From Microbacterium terrae (GTDB lineage: Bacteria > Actinomycetota > Actinomycetes > Actinomycetales > Microbacteriaceae), in NCBI RefSeq assembly GCF_017831975.1, contig NZ_JAFDSS010000001.1:3534001-3598000 (forward strand): a stretch of 64,000 nt of DNA, read 5' to 3'. The translations under genes and the position numbers were made by a program. Below, piece after piece: positions 44,701-52,705 of the stretch; the stretch's first letter is position 1, and each line of letters begins with the position of its first letter. Under the pieces are notes generated by a model. It saw only the letters and a program-made list of their open reading frames with translations. It made no database searches and was not told the origin of the DNA.

Positions 44701-45820
44701 CGAGCTGGGCGGCGATCTGCGCGGGGGTGTCGACCAGGCGCCCGAGTGCGACGGTCGGCACGTACAGGTAGCCGCCGAGCGACTGGTACGCGTCGGCGAG
44801 GCCGTACGGGTCGTCGGTGAGGATGTAATCCGATGCGGCCGCGGCCGACAGCGGCGTCGCGCACGGGTCGACCTCGCCGGCCGCGACGTCGGCGGGGCAG
44901 TCCGCGTCGCCCCGTCGCAGGTCGGCGGCGTGGCCGCTCTCGTTGAACTGCTCGGTGTGCTGGGCCACCGGCGCGAAGGGGATCACATCGTCGCCGCCGA
45001 GCACGACGATGCTGCGGATGTCTGCTCCGGCATCGGCGATCACCCCGGCGACGTAGCTGTTGATCGCGGCGGAGAGCGCGCGCCGGTCCGACATCGAGCA
45101 CGGGTTGTCGTCGAGCTGTGCCCGGGCGGCCTGCACGGCGGGGTCGGCGTCGACCGAGACGATCGCCCCGTCGACGCCGATGTCGTCGAGCCCGCTCCAG
45201 GCATCGACGGCGCGGACGGCGAGGTCGACCTCCTCGGTCGCTTCGACGCCGTACAGCTCGCGCATGCGGGTGACGTCGGTGAGGTACAGGGTGTCGGTCG
45301 CGGCGGTGATGCCGGTCACATCGTCGACGACCTGGTCGGGCCAGGTGCCGTCGTCGGTGAAGGCGGGCGAGTACGGGGCGCACGTCTGCTCGGGCGGCTC
45401 GTCCTCGTACGAGACCCGCAGCGAGTACAGCTGCCGACCCGCTTCGCCGTTCCCGCTGGTCACGCGCACCAGCCAGGTCTCCGAGCTGTCGGCGGTCGTC
45501 GAGCCGGCCTCGACGGTGGCGGTGCCGTCGCCGCCGACCGATGCCTGGTCGACGAGCACGTGCCCGGCGGTGCCTGCGGCGGTGTCTGCGCCCGACTCGG
45601 CGGGTGCGCCGGCATCCCGGGCATTCTGCTCCGCCACGGCGGTTCCGGGGGCGTCGCCGGCGGAGGCGACGCCGAGCGGGGTGCCGGTCGGGGTGGGCTT
45701 GAACAGGGCGAGCGCGATCTGCCCGTCCGACGCGTTGGTCGAGACCTTCAGGCGTTCGCCTTCGGCCGGCGGCATGACCACGAACCAGTCCTCGTCCAAG
45801 GCGGCGGACGGGTAGCGCTC
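41768..45820 (-). CDS. 3' segment of split giant gene: clan-CD (C25-like) peptidase and Ig-like domains
   Basis: This frame is open from the C-run at 45820-45824 to the stop at 41768, about 1350 residues, and is the continuation of 45748..48840 after one base shift. It begins with a beta region (WFVVMPPAEGERLKVSTNASDGQIALALFKP, SETWLVRVTSGN). A peptidase core follows: TDTLYLTDVTRMRELYG, SIVVLGGDDVIPFAPV, TVALGRLVDTPAQI, IVSLNTHADETN (His codon 44479-44477) and LVFMIGCHAGNNLP (Cys codon 44341-44339), 46 residues apart. This order fits clan CD enzymes such as gingipain C25. The C-terminal half has PKD/HYR-like beta domains (DKTAPSLSPIVSPNPV, DAAGNTATATAGYQV). It is presumably secreted as part of the whole protein. 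Confidence 0.75.
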   Translation of the reverse strand, partial: ERYPSAALDEDWFVVMPPAEGERLKVSTNASDGQIALALFKPTPTGTPLGVASAGDAPGTAVAEQNARDAGAPAESGADTAAGTAGHVLVDQASVGGDGTATVEAGSTTADSSETWLVRVTSGNGEAGRQLYSLRVSYEDEPPEQTCAPYSPAFTDDGTWPDQVVDDVTGITAATDTLYLTDVTRMRELYGVEATEEVDLAVRAVDAWSGLDDIGVDGAIVSVDADPAVQAARAQLDDNPCSMSDRRALSAAINSYVAGVIADAGADIRSIVVLGGDDVIPFAPVAQHTEQFNESGHAADLRRGDADCPADVAAGEVDPCATPLSAAAASDYILTDDPYGLADAYQSLGGYLYVPTVALGRLVDTPAQIAAQLDRYRATAGGLLTADTSLTAGYGAWAELPDAVTANLSWRLTGDPSPLEQPWSGDDATSRLFPAEGDAPKIVSLNTHADETNLLPGLDGAEHGASGSDDLITAGDLAPEASALAGSLVFMIGCHAGNNLPTSYYGDVDDWADVFGQSAGFVGNTGFGLANSVTTALSERLLATYADWIGVTTESGQVSAGEALMYAKQSYIGQAGQYSGYDEKVVMQTVYYGVPMYGFVNDDDAAKSVPIPEIPADLAVVDPAEGLASASLTLTPSFFRHGPAEGDPDAATEPVYLTVGDEQPVAVAGQPALPKVTTQVPTKVGDKVARGALITGLTSTVSGEVVPLIVDAGIGVETAGVTTQGVAFPSVFASIANQQTPAGPVSLLVTTPASVQAAVNGRGTIETFTSMDVQVLYGDAGSPDQTAPVITYRQMGESPVITAYDPGGGSVTRVVLLVQPEAEAGGEQPWSTVEMSLSNGRWLATLPAGITGPYRWILQLVDAAGNVTTDSDRGRLTTAAAVVAPSLGDAGTTVEAVVGDRVQRTIAVEGVAPGDAVSATYALRDAEGGVVRDGPVHVTTGADGVTRAVLDLIADSTGAYTVSITACTGGACSDPASFELTVAPANAAPSASVTLTPEAVTPSSTLQASATGTDPDTGDTVSLRYRWLVNGVVQEGATASSFALDGIAQPGDVVSVEAIPNDGRTDGHAGVAAISVGEDVALPTIALTAVSDGAPYAAGTWARADVAVSFLCTGVGVECPEPVTIATDTASTIVERTVTDDLGRTATASIEVKLDKTAPSLSPIVSPNPVVVGGTATAVAMASDTVSGIASQSCSAPATATAGTRSVTCEATDAAGNTATATAGYQVVAPSPACRLGSNQVLQPVNADGSSVFARISAVPVIFRLCDDLGRLVTTRGAVTSVTLESQTALAKAAVNELPLLLPTIKPVYVSNTGLWAGAIGSATLKSGVKYTYRVNLADGDSFTFTFGIK

Positions 45821-48800
45821 CCCCGGTCTTCGTCGAAGAGGATGCGCTCGGGCGTGATCCATTCGTAGTAGACGCTGCCGGGACGCAGCACCACGCCCCA
45901 GCCGGTGTCGCTCGAGGTCACCCACTGGCCTTCGGGCGTGCGGTTGTTCATCTCGACGTCGAGGTACTCGGGGTCGTCGGCCGCGGGGATGGACAGCCCG
46001 TCGTCGCTCGCCGACAGATCACCGCTGGTGAGGGAGCCCGACGCGTCCCATTCCCCGGGGCGCCGCACCTCGGTGAAGCGGACGGTGAACTCGCGCACGG
46101 TTCCGCCGGCGGTGTCGGCGAGGGGGAAGGCCACGGTGGAGCCGTCTTCGAGCTTCGCCCCGGTGTAGGTCTCGTCGGCGCTGACGGCGAAGCCTGGGCC
46201 CGAGCCGCCGCTCATGATCGACTTCGCCCGCGCAGCGCCCGGGAGCTCGACGGTGGCGGTGGGGTCGTCGAACACCGTCGGTTCGCCGGGGCCGGGGTCG
46301 AAGGTGAACTGGTATTGCACGAAGGCGCCGCAGCGATCGGTGCCGTCGCACCACGACGGCTCCGCCTGCTCGGTCACCGCGCTCGCCGGCAGCACGGCCG
46401 GATCGATCTGCTCCCACGGGTAGTCGGCGCTCTCGAGCATCGAGAACAGGATCGACCCGAAGGTCACCTCGTCGGGTGCTCCGGCCGCGAGGTGGGAGAC
46501 CGTCGCAGTCGACACGATGGCGTCGGCGTTCTCCGCCATCGTGCCGGTCACGGTGGCGGCCGCCGCGGCGCCGAAGATCGCGGTGCGGGCTTCAGCGGTG
46601 AGGCGCGCCACGTCGAGGTCGCCCAGCGGAGTGTCGTCGAACTGCAGCCCGGGCTCGGTGTCCGACGCCGGCGTCAGCGGGATGGCGTCGAACAGGGTGT
46701 CCTCGATCGGGAGCGAGTTCGCCGGAACCGCCTCGATGCCGGTGCGGTCGACGGCGAGCCCCGCCGCATCCAGTTCCGCGAGCACGACGTCCTCGTCGAG
46801 GGTCACGGCCATGCCCTGGGCGTCGGCGAGGTCCTGCCAACGCGCCAGGGGGGTCTCGTCCTCGTCGCCGGGGATGTCCACCGCAGCCAGGCGTGCGCCG
46901 CCCAGCATCAGCGACGCGAGCGAGAGCGCGTCGATCCCGGAGTCGTCGAGACCGACGTCGCTGAGGGTGAGGGTCTGGATGCGCTCGGCCGCGGCGAGTT
47001 CCGCGGCGGTCCCGGTCTCGTTCGCCACCGTCTCGTTCGCCCACTTCAGCACTTCGGCCAGCAGCACGCTCTGTTCGAGGGCGTCAGCGAACGGGGTGCC
47101 GGCGAGCAGCTCGGTCCACCCTCCCGGGATGTCGAGCCGGTAGATGGGCAGGCGATAGATGGGCAGCCGGTAGATCGGCAGGCGGTAGATGGGCGCGTCT
47201 GCGACGTCGAGCCGATAGATCGGCGAGTCGCCGATCATCAGTCGGTAGATCGGGAGCCGGTAGATCGGCAGGCGGTAGATCGGGAGTCGATAGATGGGCA
47301 GCCGGTAGATCGGCGCGTTCGCGAGTGCCGCGCCGTAGTCGGTCACCGCGGACGCGGGGATGTCGGAGACGTCGGCGCGCGTGATGAACCCGACCGTAGA
47401 GAGCGTGCCCATCGTCTGGGAGACGTGGAGCCCGTCGTGGGAGTGCGTGTCGATCGCGAGCACCGACGAGGAGGCGCCGCTGAGGTCGGTCGGCCCGGAC
47501 AGCGCGATCGTGCGGCCGCTGGCCGAGAGCGAGGGAGAGGTCCCGTCGCCGGCGGCATTGGGCACGGCGGTGAGGAAGGTCGGATCGCATTTCGGGGCGG
47601 TGTTCTTCTGCTCGGCGTCGTACCAGTTGATACGCGAGAACCGCACTGACGGCTCTGTCAGCGGTGCCGACTCGGCCGCGGGCGGCTGGGTGGTGGTGAA
47701 TGCGACGGTCGAGGCGTCTGCCGACAGCACGACCTCCTGCACCGCGCCGGCGGCGATGTTGACGAAGGCCGCGCCCGCCGTCGCGGAGTACACCTGGTCG
47801 AACGGGTCGAGCGTGCCGACGACCGCGACCGGCGCGTCGACGTAGATCGGCGTGCCCGAGAAGATGTCGTTGCGGTCGAAGCACCGGTCGCTGATCGCGG
47901 CGAACTCGTTCCCCGTGGCGTCGAGGTCGGCGTCGTGGGCACCGAGCATCAGCGTGTTGAAGCGGTGCTGCTCGCGGGTCGGCACGCGGAACACGTTCGG
48001 CGCGTCGACAAGGGTGTCGCTCTGCAGAGTGTCGACGGATGCGGTGACGGCGATGTACTCGCCATTGCCGCTGATGGCGGGTTCGCTCGTGCCGCCGGGG
48101 ACGCTCGCGCTGGGGAACACGCGGGTGATCGTGGGTGTCGTGTGGCGCCCGTCACCGGACGGGGCGAGGTCGGCGACGAAGACGTCGGGGGCGTCGTTGG
48201 TGTCGGGCGCCCAGTTCCCGAGCGTCGAGCTCAGGTTGATCGCGTCGGACGTGAATACGACGTACCGCCCGTCGTCGCTCATGTCGGGGTCCCACGAGTC
48301 GCCGTCGGGTTCGACGCCGGTGTCGATGCGCACCGTCGTCTCGTTCACGAGGTCGCGGACGTAGATCGCGGAGCGGCCCTCGGTCGCGCCACCCGGCACG
48401 AGGTTCGTCGCCTCGCTCACGAAGGCGACGTAGCGGCCGTCCGCGCTCGCGGCGGGGTCTGAGCTCAGGTTGTCGGCCGGCTCGTCGGGCAGCGAGGAGT
48501 CGGGCCGCGAGACGAGCACGGCGGGGCCCGAGAACGGGTCGTCCGACCCCTCGATGGCAGTCGACAGGAAGACGTTCGGCGTCTCCACCGCGGTGCCGGG
48601 GGCGAGGTCGGAGGCGAGGGATACGAACGCGACCTTCTGGCCGTCGGGGGTGAGATAGGGGCTCGTGGATGCCGCCTCGTCGGTGCGCGAGACGAGGTAG
48701 GTCTCGGCCTCGTCCGGGAGCGGTGGGATGTCGGCGGTGGCTGCGGTGACCGGGATGACGGCCAACCCCGCGCCGACGAGCACCGCCGAGGCGAGGATCG

Positions 48801-48840
48801 CGATCGTCGAGCGAGGGGCGCTGCGCTGCGCTGCGGTCAT
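45748..48840 (-). CDS. 5' segment of split giant gene: secreted beta-propeller/PIYRL-repeat protein
   Basis: 1030 codons in this frame, but only about 1007 belong to the protein before the frameshift near 45820; the end GSATRPPPWTRTGSW is out of frame. A signal peptide is clear (RSTIAILASAVLVGAGLAVIPVTAATA). Residues about 45-330 contain repeated PD40/TolB-like blades (SPYLTPDGQKVAFVSLASDLAPGT; DPAASADGRYVAFVSEATNLVPGG; DPDMSDDGRYVVFTSDAINLS). Residues 510-569 are twelve pentads, ten of them PIYRL. A leucine-rich-like helical region follows (LTLSDVGLDDSGIDALSLASLMLGGARL), then beta-sandwich domains. Its ATG overlaps the cyclase gene stop by four bases, so the two are one operon. Intact length would be about 2357 residues. 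Confidence 0.85.
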   Translation of the reverse strand: MTAAQRSAPRSTIAILASAVLVGAGLAVIPVTAATADIPPLPDEAETYLVSRTDEAASTSPYLTPDGQKVAFVSLASDLAPGTAVETPNVFLSTAIEGSDDPFSGPAVLVSRPDSSLPDEPADNLSSDPAASADGRYVAFVSEATNLVPGGATEGRSAIYVRDLVNETTVRIDTGVEPDGDSWDPDMSDDGRYVVFTSDAINLSSTLGNWAPDTNDAPDVFVADLAPSGDGRHTTPTITRVFPSASVPGGTSEPAISGNGEYIAVTASVDTLQSDTLVDAPNVFRVPTREQHRFNTLMLGAHDADLDATGNEFAAISDRCFDRNDIFSGTPIYVDAPVAVVGTLDPFDQVYSATAGAAFVNIAAGAVQEVVLSADASTVAFTTTQPPAAESAPLTEPSVRFSRINWYDAEQKNTAPKCDPTFLTAVPNAAGDGTSPSLSASGRTIALSGPTDLSGASSSVLAIDTHSHDGLHVSQTMGTLSTVGFITRADVSDIPASAVTDYGAALANAPIYRLPIYRLPIYRLPIYRLPIYRLMIGDSPIYRLDVADAPIYRLPIYRLPIYRLPIYRLDIPGGWTELLAGTPFADALEQSVLLAEVLKWANETVANETGTAAELAAAERIQTLTLSDVGLDDSGIDALSLASLMLGGARLAAVDIPGDEDETPLARWQDLADAQGMAVTLDEDVVLAELDAAGLAVDRTGIEAVPANSLPIEDTLFDAIPLTPASDTEPGLQFDDTPLGDLDVARLTAEARTAIFGAAAAATVTGTMAENADAIVSTATVSHLAAGAPDEVTFGSILFSMLESADYPWEQIDPAVLPASAVTEQAEPSWCDGTDRCGAFVQYQFTFDPGPGEPTVFDDPTATVELPGAARAKSIMSGGSGPGFAVSADETYTGAKLEDGSTVAFPLADTAGGTVREFTVRFTEVRRPGEWDASGSLTSGDLSASDDGLSIPAADDPEYLDVEMNNRTPEGQWVTSSDTGWGVVLRPGSVYYEWITPERILFDEDRGSATRPPPWTRTGSWSCRRPKANA
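45820..45824 (-). other. Frameshift point in a run of five C (G on the coding strand)
   Basis: Upstream frame reads ILFDEDRG; downstream frame reads ERYPSAALDEDWFVV. Inserting one G into the five-G run on the minus strand (or a -1 ribosomal slip there) joins them as FDEDRGERYPSAAL with no stop. Both sides have coherent domains of the same kind of secreted protein. A homopolymer sequencing error, a recent inactivating deletion, phase variation or programmed slippage all fit. Confidence 0.8.
47134..47313 (-). repeat. Tandem 15-base repeat encoding PIYRL pentads
   Basis: Twelve consecutive 15-base units (180 bases) encode residues 510-569 of the secreted protein. Reading along the protein: five PIYRL, one MIGDS, one PIYRL, one DVADA, then four PIYRL. 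The two odd units are exactly five codons, so the register is never broken. Third bases vary between units (ccg/gcg/tcg for Arg, gta/ata for Tyr on the plus strand), showing selection on the peptide rather than a recent DNA expansion. Confidence 0.95.
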
Positions 48841-51800
48841 GGTGTCGTCTCCGATTCGGGTGCCGGGGTGCTTCCACGTGCCAGAAGAGTGTCGGCGTCG
48901 GCGATGCCGAGCCGCTCGAGGATGGTGCGGGCTTCCGCCCGCGGCTTCGCGCCGTCGTCGACGTGTGCGGCGGCGAGGGCGACGAGCCCCAGGGCGCGTT
49001 CGTACGGTTCGGTGCCGGCGGCGTCGACCGCCGCGAGCGCGAAGCGGTCGGCCGAGGCGGGGTCGCCGTCGCGCAGCGCCAGCAGCGACCGCGCGCGCAG
49101 CACCGTGCCGCTGTCGTCGGCGACCGCGAGCCGGTCGCGCGCCTCGCCGTCGCGCCCGGCGAGGAGCAGCGCGAGTGCGTGGCGGCCGCGGGCATCACGC
49201 GCCTCGTCCGCCTCACCGAGGGCGTCGAAGCGCTCGGCTGCCGTGGCGAACGCCGTGGCAGCGGCGTCGGCGTCGCCGGCGCGCAGGTGCGCCCGCCCGT
49301 CGAACCCGGTGACGAAGGCCACCAGATACGGATTGTCCGAGGCCTCGAACACGCGCCGCGCCGCCCGCAGCAGCGTCCGCGCCTCGTCGAGCCTGCCCTG
49401 GTCGATGAGGATCTCCGCCGCGTTCGCCGCTTCGATCGCGGCCCCGACCACATCGCCGCCGCGCTCGGCGGCATCCCGCGCCTGTCCGTACAGGTCGGCG
49501 GCCTCCGACCAGTCGCCGCGGTAGTACGCCCGCGCGCCGAGCATGTTCAGCACCTTCGAGGTCGACAGCTCGTCGCCGATCCGCGCGTACAGCTCGAGGG
49601 TGCGCTGCACGTGCCGCAGCGCTTCGTCGCCGTCGAGTTCCGCCGAGGCGATGTCGTCGTAGCGCAGGGCATCGGCGAGCACGCGGATCTCGTCGTCGGT
49701 CGTGGCGTTCTCATCGAGCAGGCCGATGGCCTCGCGGGCGAGCAGCTGGGCGTCGCGCCAGCGCGCCTGGCGCAGACGCACCCCGGCCTCGATGAGCGAC
49801 AGGCTCGCCAGAAGCCCGCGCCCGTCGTCGCCCGCCGCGGTCGCGGCACGCCGCGCAGTGCGCACCGCCTGCGCCGCGTCGTCGGGGCGACCGAGGATGT
49901 TGAGTGCATAGGCGCGCTCCCGGTCGATGCCGCCGCGGACGAGCGGATCCTTGGTGAGCGCCCGGGCATGGTCGAGCGCCTCCATCCCCTCGACGGCGCG
50001 GCCCCCGGCCACAGCTGCACGCGCGAGCCCGCGCCAGAGATCCCCGAGCTCCACGGGGATCGGGCGCGCGCGGGTGGCCGCCGAGACCGCGACGCGGTAA
50101 GCGGCGACCGCGTCGTCGACGGCGAAGCCCTCCTCCGCGGCGATCGCCGCCGCTCGCGCGCTGCGCCACGCGTGATCCATGTCGCCGGCGGCCTCGTAGT
50201 GCATCGCGAGCATGGGCTCGACCGGCCCCGCGGCCAGCTCGGGATCGGCTTCGAGCGCGGCGGCCACAGCGCGGTGCAGTTCGCGGCGGGTCTGGAAGTT
50301 CAGCTGCTCGTACGCCACATCGCGATACAGCGGACTGCGGAAGCGCACCGAGTCCTCGAGCAGCTCGAGGAACGACGACACCCCGTCGGTCTCGGCGAGC
50401 TCGGCAGGGCCAACCCAGCGCACGAACAGTCCGAGGGGAACGCCCCACCCGAGTACGGCGGAGCGCCGCACCACGGCGCGCTCCTGCTCGGAGAGCGTGT
50501 CGATGCGTTCGCCGACCAGCTGCTCGATGCCGAGCATCTCGCTGCCGGAGGCGAACGCCGCGGCCAGTTCGGTGAGGTACAGAGGGTTGCCGTCGGCGCG
50601 ACGGAGGAGGGGGTCGAGGTCGGCCGGGAGCAGCACGCGCCCAGCCACCGTCTCGATGAGATCGGCCGCATGCTCCTCGTCGAGCCCTGCGAGGGCGAGC
50701 GTCTGACCTCGCAGCTCGAGACCGCCTTCCGCCTCGCGGCGTGCGATCACGACCGCGTGCGGGATGTCGCCCGAGAACACGTGCGCGAAGGTCGCCGACG
50801 ACGCCTCGTCGAGCCACTGGGCGTCGTCGATGATCACCGTCGTAGGCTGCGGCAGCAGGTCCTCCATGAGGCGGCCGAGCACCGCGTGCGCCCGCTCCTG
50901 CCGGAACGCGTCGTCGAGGGCGTCGACGGCGTCGGTCATCGGCACGTCTGCACCGACCAGGGGAGCCAGCAGCGGCACCCACATGCTCAGGGCCGGGCGC
51001 AGCCGCTCGACGGCCGCCGCGAGCTCCACTCCGGCTCGGCCGGCGTCGGCGTCGGCGGCGATGCCCAGCAGCGGCCGCAGCAGGGTCTGCGATCCGCGGT
51101 GCGCGCCGCCGGCGAACCGGTCGCCGGCGAGCCGCACCACAGGCAATCGCGACGCTTCGGCGAGCTCGGACAGCAGCCGCGACTTCCCGACACCGGCGCC
51201 GCCGACGATGGTCAGCGCCCCGCCGAAGCCGGTGGCCGCGGCATCCGTCAACCGGATCACGCGCGCCAGGTCGGCATCCCGCCCGATCAGGGGGATGTCG
51301 CCGATCGAGCCGTCTGCGCGCCGGCCTGGCTGCGTGACGACGGCCACCGGAATGGTCGCCGTCTTGCCCTTCACGGTGATCTCGGTCTCGTCGTGCGCGT
51401 CGAAGACGACTGCCGAGCGCTCCAATGAGGCTCGACTGACCAGCACCGTCCCGGGTTCGGCTCGCGCGGTGAGGCGGGCGGCGAGGTTGGTCGCGTCGCC
51501 CATCACGGTGAAGGTCTGCCGGCCGATGGCTCCGACGAAGCCCGAGAACACGCGGCCGCTCGTGGCCCCGGCCCGCACGCTCAGGCCGGTGTCGCTCGTG
51601 ACGATGCGCTGCAGCGCCGTCAGCAGTCGACCCTCCGGGTCCTCCGTCGCCGTCGGCGAGCCCGCCGTCACGAAGTAGCGGTAGCCGCCGGGCGCGGGGT
51701 CGACGTCGAGGAGCGTCGCTCCGGTGTCGGCGAGGGCCGACTCCACGACGGCGGTGAGCGCATCGATCCGTGCGAGGTCGGATGCATCGGGGTGCGGCGA

Positions 51801-52562
51801 GAGGCCCGACACCTGTGCGAACCCGATCGCCGCCCAGCGGTGGTCGGGATCGGCGCCGAGCAGATCGGGGCGCTGACGGAACGCCCGCGGCAGGAACCGC
51901 TCGCCGCCGGTCCCGGCGAGCGAGTGGAGCGCCATGAGGGCGTGCGCCTGCACGGAGCCGCCGCGCAGCAGACGGTGCGCACCCGGCACCGCATCGTCGG
52001 GGGCGGTCTGCTTGGGTGGCAGCGCCGCCGCAGTCTCGTCGCTCACGAGGATGCGGCCGGCCGGCGCCGCGTTCTGCAGCTCGAGCACACGGTCGACCGC
52101 TGCCCCGGCGAGCACCACGCTGATGCTGTCGGTGCCCGAGAGGATCAGGTCGAACGTGCCGGTGTGCACGCCGACCGACATGCGCAGGCGCGCGCGGGCC
52201 GCCGGGAGGTGCACGTCGCCGACCGTCGCCAGCACGCGGTTCATGTTCCACGCCGCGTGCACGGCGTGCTTCGCGTGCTCCTCGCCCCGGAACAGCACGA
52301 ACAGGGCGTCGCCGGCGAACTTCAGGATGTCGCCGCCGTCGTCGGTGGCGGGCAGCAGCACCGTGAAGATGCGCGACAGGGTCGCGATCAGCTGCTCGGT
52401 GCCCTCGCGCCCGGTGGCTGCGAGCTGCTCCGACAGCGTCGTGAAACCCGAGATGTCGATGAGCACCGCGGTGCCGTCCAGGCGCAGGTGCGAACCCGTC
52501 AGCCCGCCGTGCTCGAGGAGCAAGCGGGGGACGAGGTCCGACGCCAGTACCCGTGCCGCCAC
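48837..52562 (-). CDS. Tandem class III cyclase/NTPase/TPR protein, soluble-adenylyl-cyclase-like
   Basis: 1241 residues, GTG start. First cyclase domain (about 28-190): VLIDISGFTTLSEQ with metal Asp36, and GGDILKFAGDALFV with Asp85. Second cyclase domain (about 240-410): RAGATSGRVFSGFVGAIGRQTFTVMGDATNLAARL with transition-state pair Asn359/Arg363 and Thr352 at the base-selecting position. Domain 1 has lost Asn/Arg (Asp, Glu) and domain 2 has lost the Asp (Gln), so they should form one composite site. An AAA/STAND NTPase follows (GGAGVGKS, Lys460; VIIDDAQWLDEAS), then TPR-like helices from about residue 780. No membrane segment or HTH. It overlaps the giant secreted-protein gene by four bases. 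Confidence 0.9.
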   Translation of the reverse strand: MAARVLASDLVPRLLLEHGGLTGSHLRLDGTAVLIDISGFTTLSEQLAATGREGTEQLIATLSRIFTVLLPATDDGGDILKFAGDALFVLFRGEEHAKHAVHAAWNMNRVLATVGDVHLPAARARLRMSVGVHTGTFDLILSGTDSISVVLAGAAVDRVLELQNAAPAGRILVSDETAAALPPKQTAPDDAVPGAHRLLRGGSVQAHALMALHSLAGTGGERFLPRAFRQRPDLLGADPDHRWAAIGFAQVSGLSPHPDASDLARIDALTAVVESALADTGATLLDVDPAPGGYRYFVTAGSPTATEDPEGRLLTALQRIVTSDTGLSVRAGATSGRVFSGFVGAIGRQTFTVMGDATNLAARLTARAEPGTVLVSRASLERSAVVFDAHDETEITVKGKTATIPVAVVTQPGRRADGSIGDIPLIGRDADLARVIRLTDAAATGFGGALTIVGGAGVGKSRLLSELAEASRLPVVRLAGDRFAGGAHRGSQTLLRPLLGIAADADAGRAGVELAAAVERLRPALSMWVPLLAPLVGADVPMTDAVDALDDAFRQERAHAVLGRLMEDLLPQPTTVIIDDAQWLDEASSATFAHVFSGDIPHAVVIARREAEGGLELRGQTLALAGLDEEHAADLIETVAGRVLLPADLDPLLRRADGNPLYLTELAAAFASGSEMLGIEQLVGERIDTLSEQERAVVRRSAVLGWGVPLGLFVRWVGPAELAETDGVSSFLELLEDSVRFRSPLYRDVAYEQLNFQTRRELHRAVAAALEADPELAAGPVEPMLAMHYEAAGDMDHAWRSARAAAIAAEEGFAVDDAVAAYRVAVSAATRARPIPVELGDLWRGLARAAVAGGRAVEGMEALDHARALTKDPLVRGGIDRERAYALNILGRPDDAAQAVRTARRAATAAGDDGRGLLASLSLIEAGVRLRQARWRDAQLLAREAIGLLDENATTDDEIRVLADALRYDDIASAELDGDEALRHVQRTLELYARIGDELSTSKVLNMLGARAYYRGDWSEAADLYGQARDAAERGGDVVGAAIEAANAAEILIDQGRLDEARTLLRAARRVFEASDNPYLVAFVTGFDGRAHLRAGDADAAATAFATAAERFDALGEADEARDARGRHALALLLAGRDGEARDRLAVADDSGTVLRARSLLALRDGDPASADRFALAAVDAAGTEPYERALGLVALAAAHVDDGAKPRAEARTILERLGIADADTLLARGSTPAPESETTP

Positions 52563-52693
52563 TGATGAGCCCTCGAACTCGCCGCGATGGGCCCCAGTGC
52601 CGCGATCGCGATGTCGCTAACTATGGCATCGTGCGGCGCTGCGCACCACGGGGTGATCGCACGGGGTCGCGACCGCGCGCTCCCAGGCGGCAG

Positions 52694-52699
52694 TAGCGT
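52694..52699 (+). promoter_or_regulatory. Candidate leaderless -10 for the aldo/keto reductase
   Basis: TAGCGT (52694-52699) fits TANNNT six bases before the ATG at 52706. The 143-base divergent gap to the cyclase gene also holds a minus-strand CATAGT (52628-52623) that could be the cyclase -10, and a GCGATCGC palindrome near 52608. Confidence 0.35.
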
Positions 52700-52705
52700 T
52701 GAGGG

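Noticed and set aside
47134..47313. CRISPR-like repeat array
   Set aside because: The period is 15 bases with no spacers and the repeats are in frame, encoding PIYRL.
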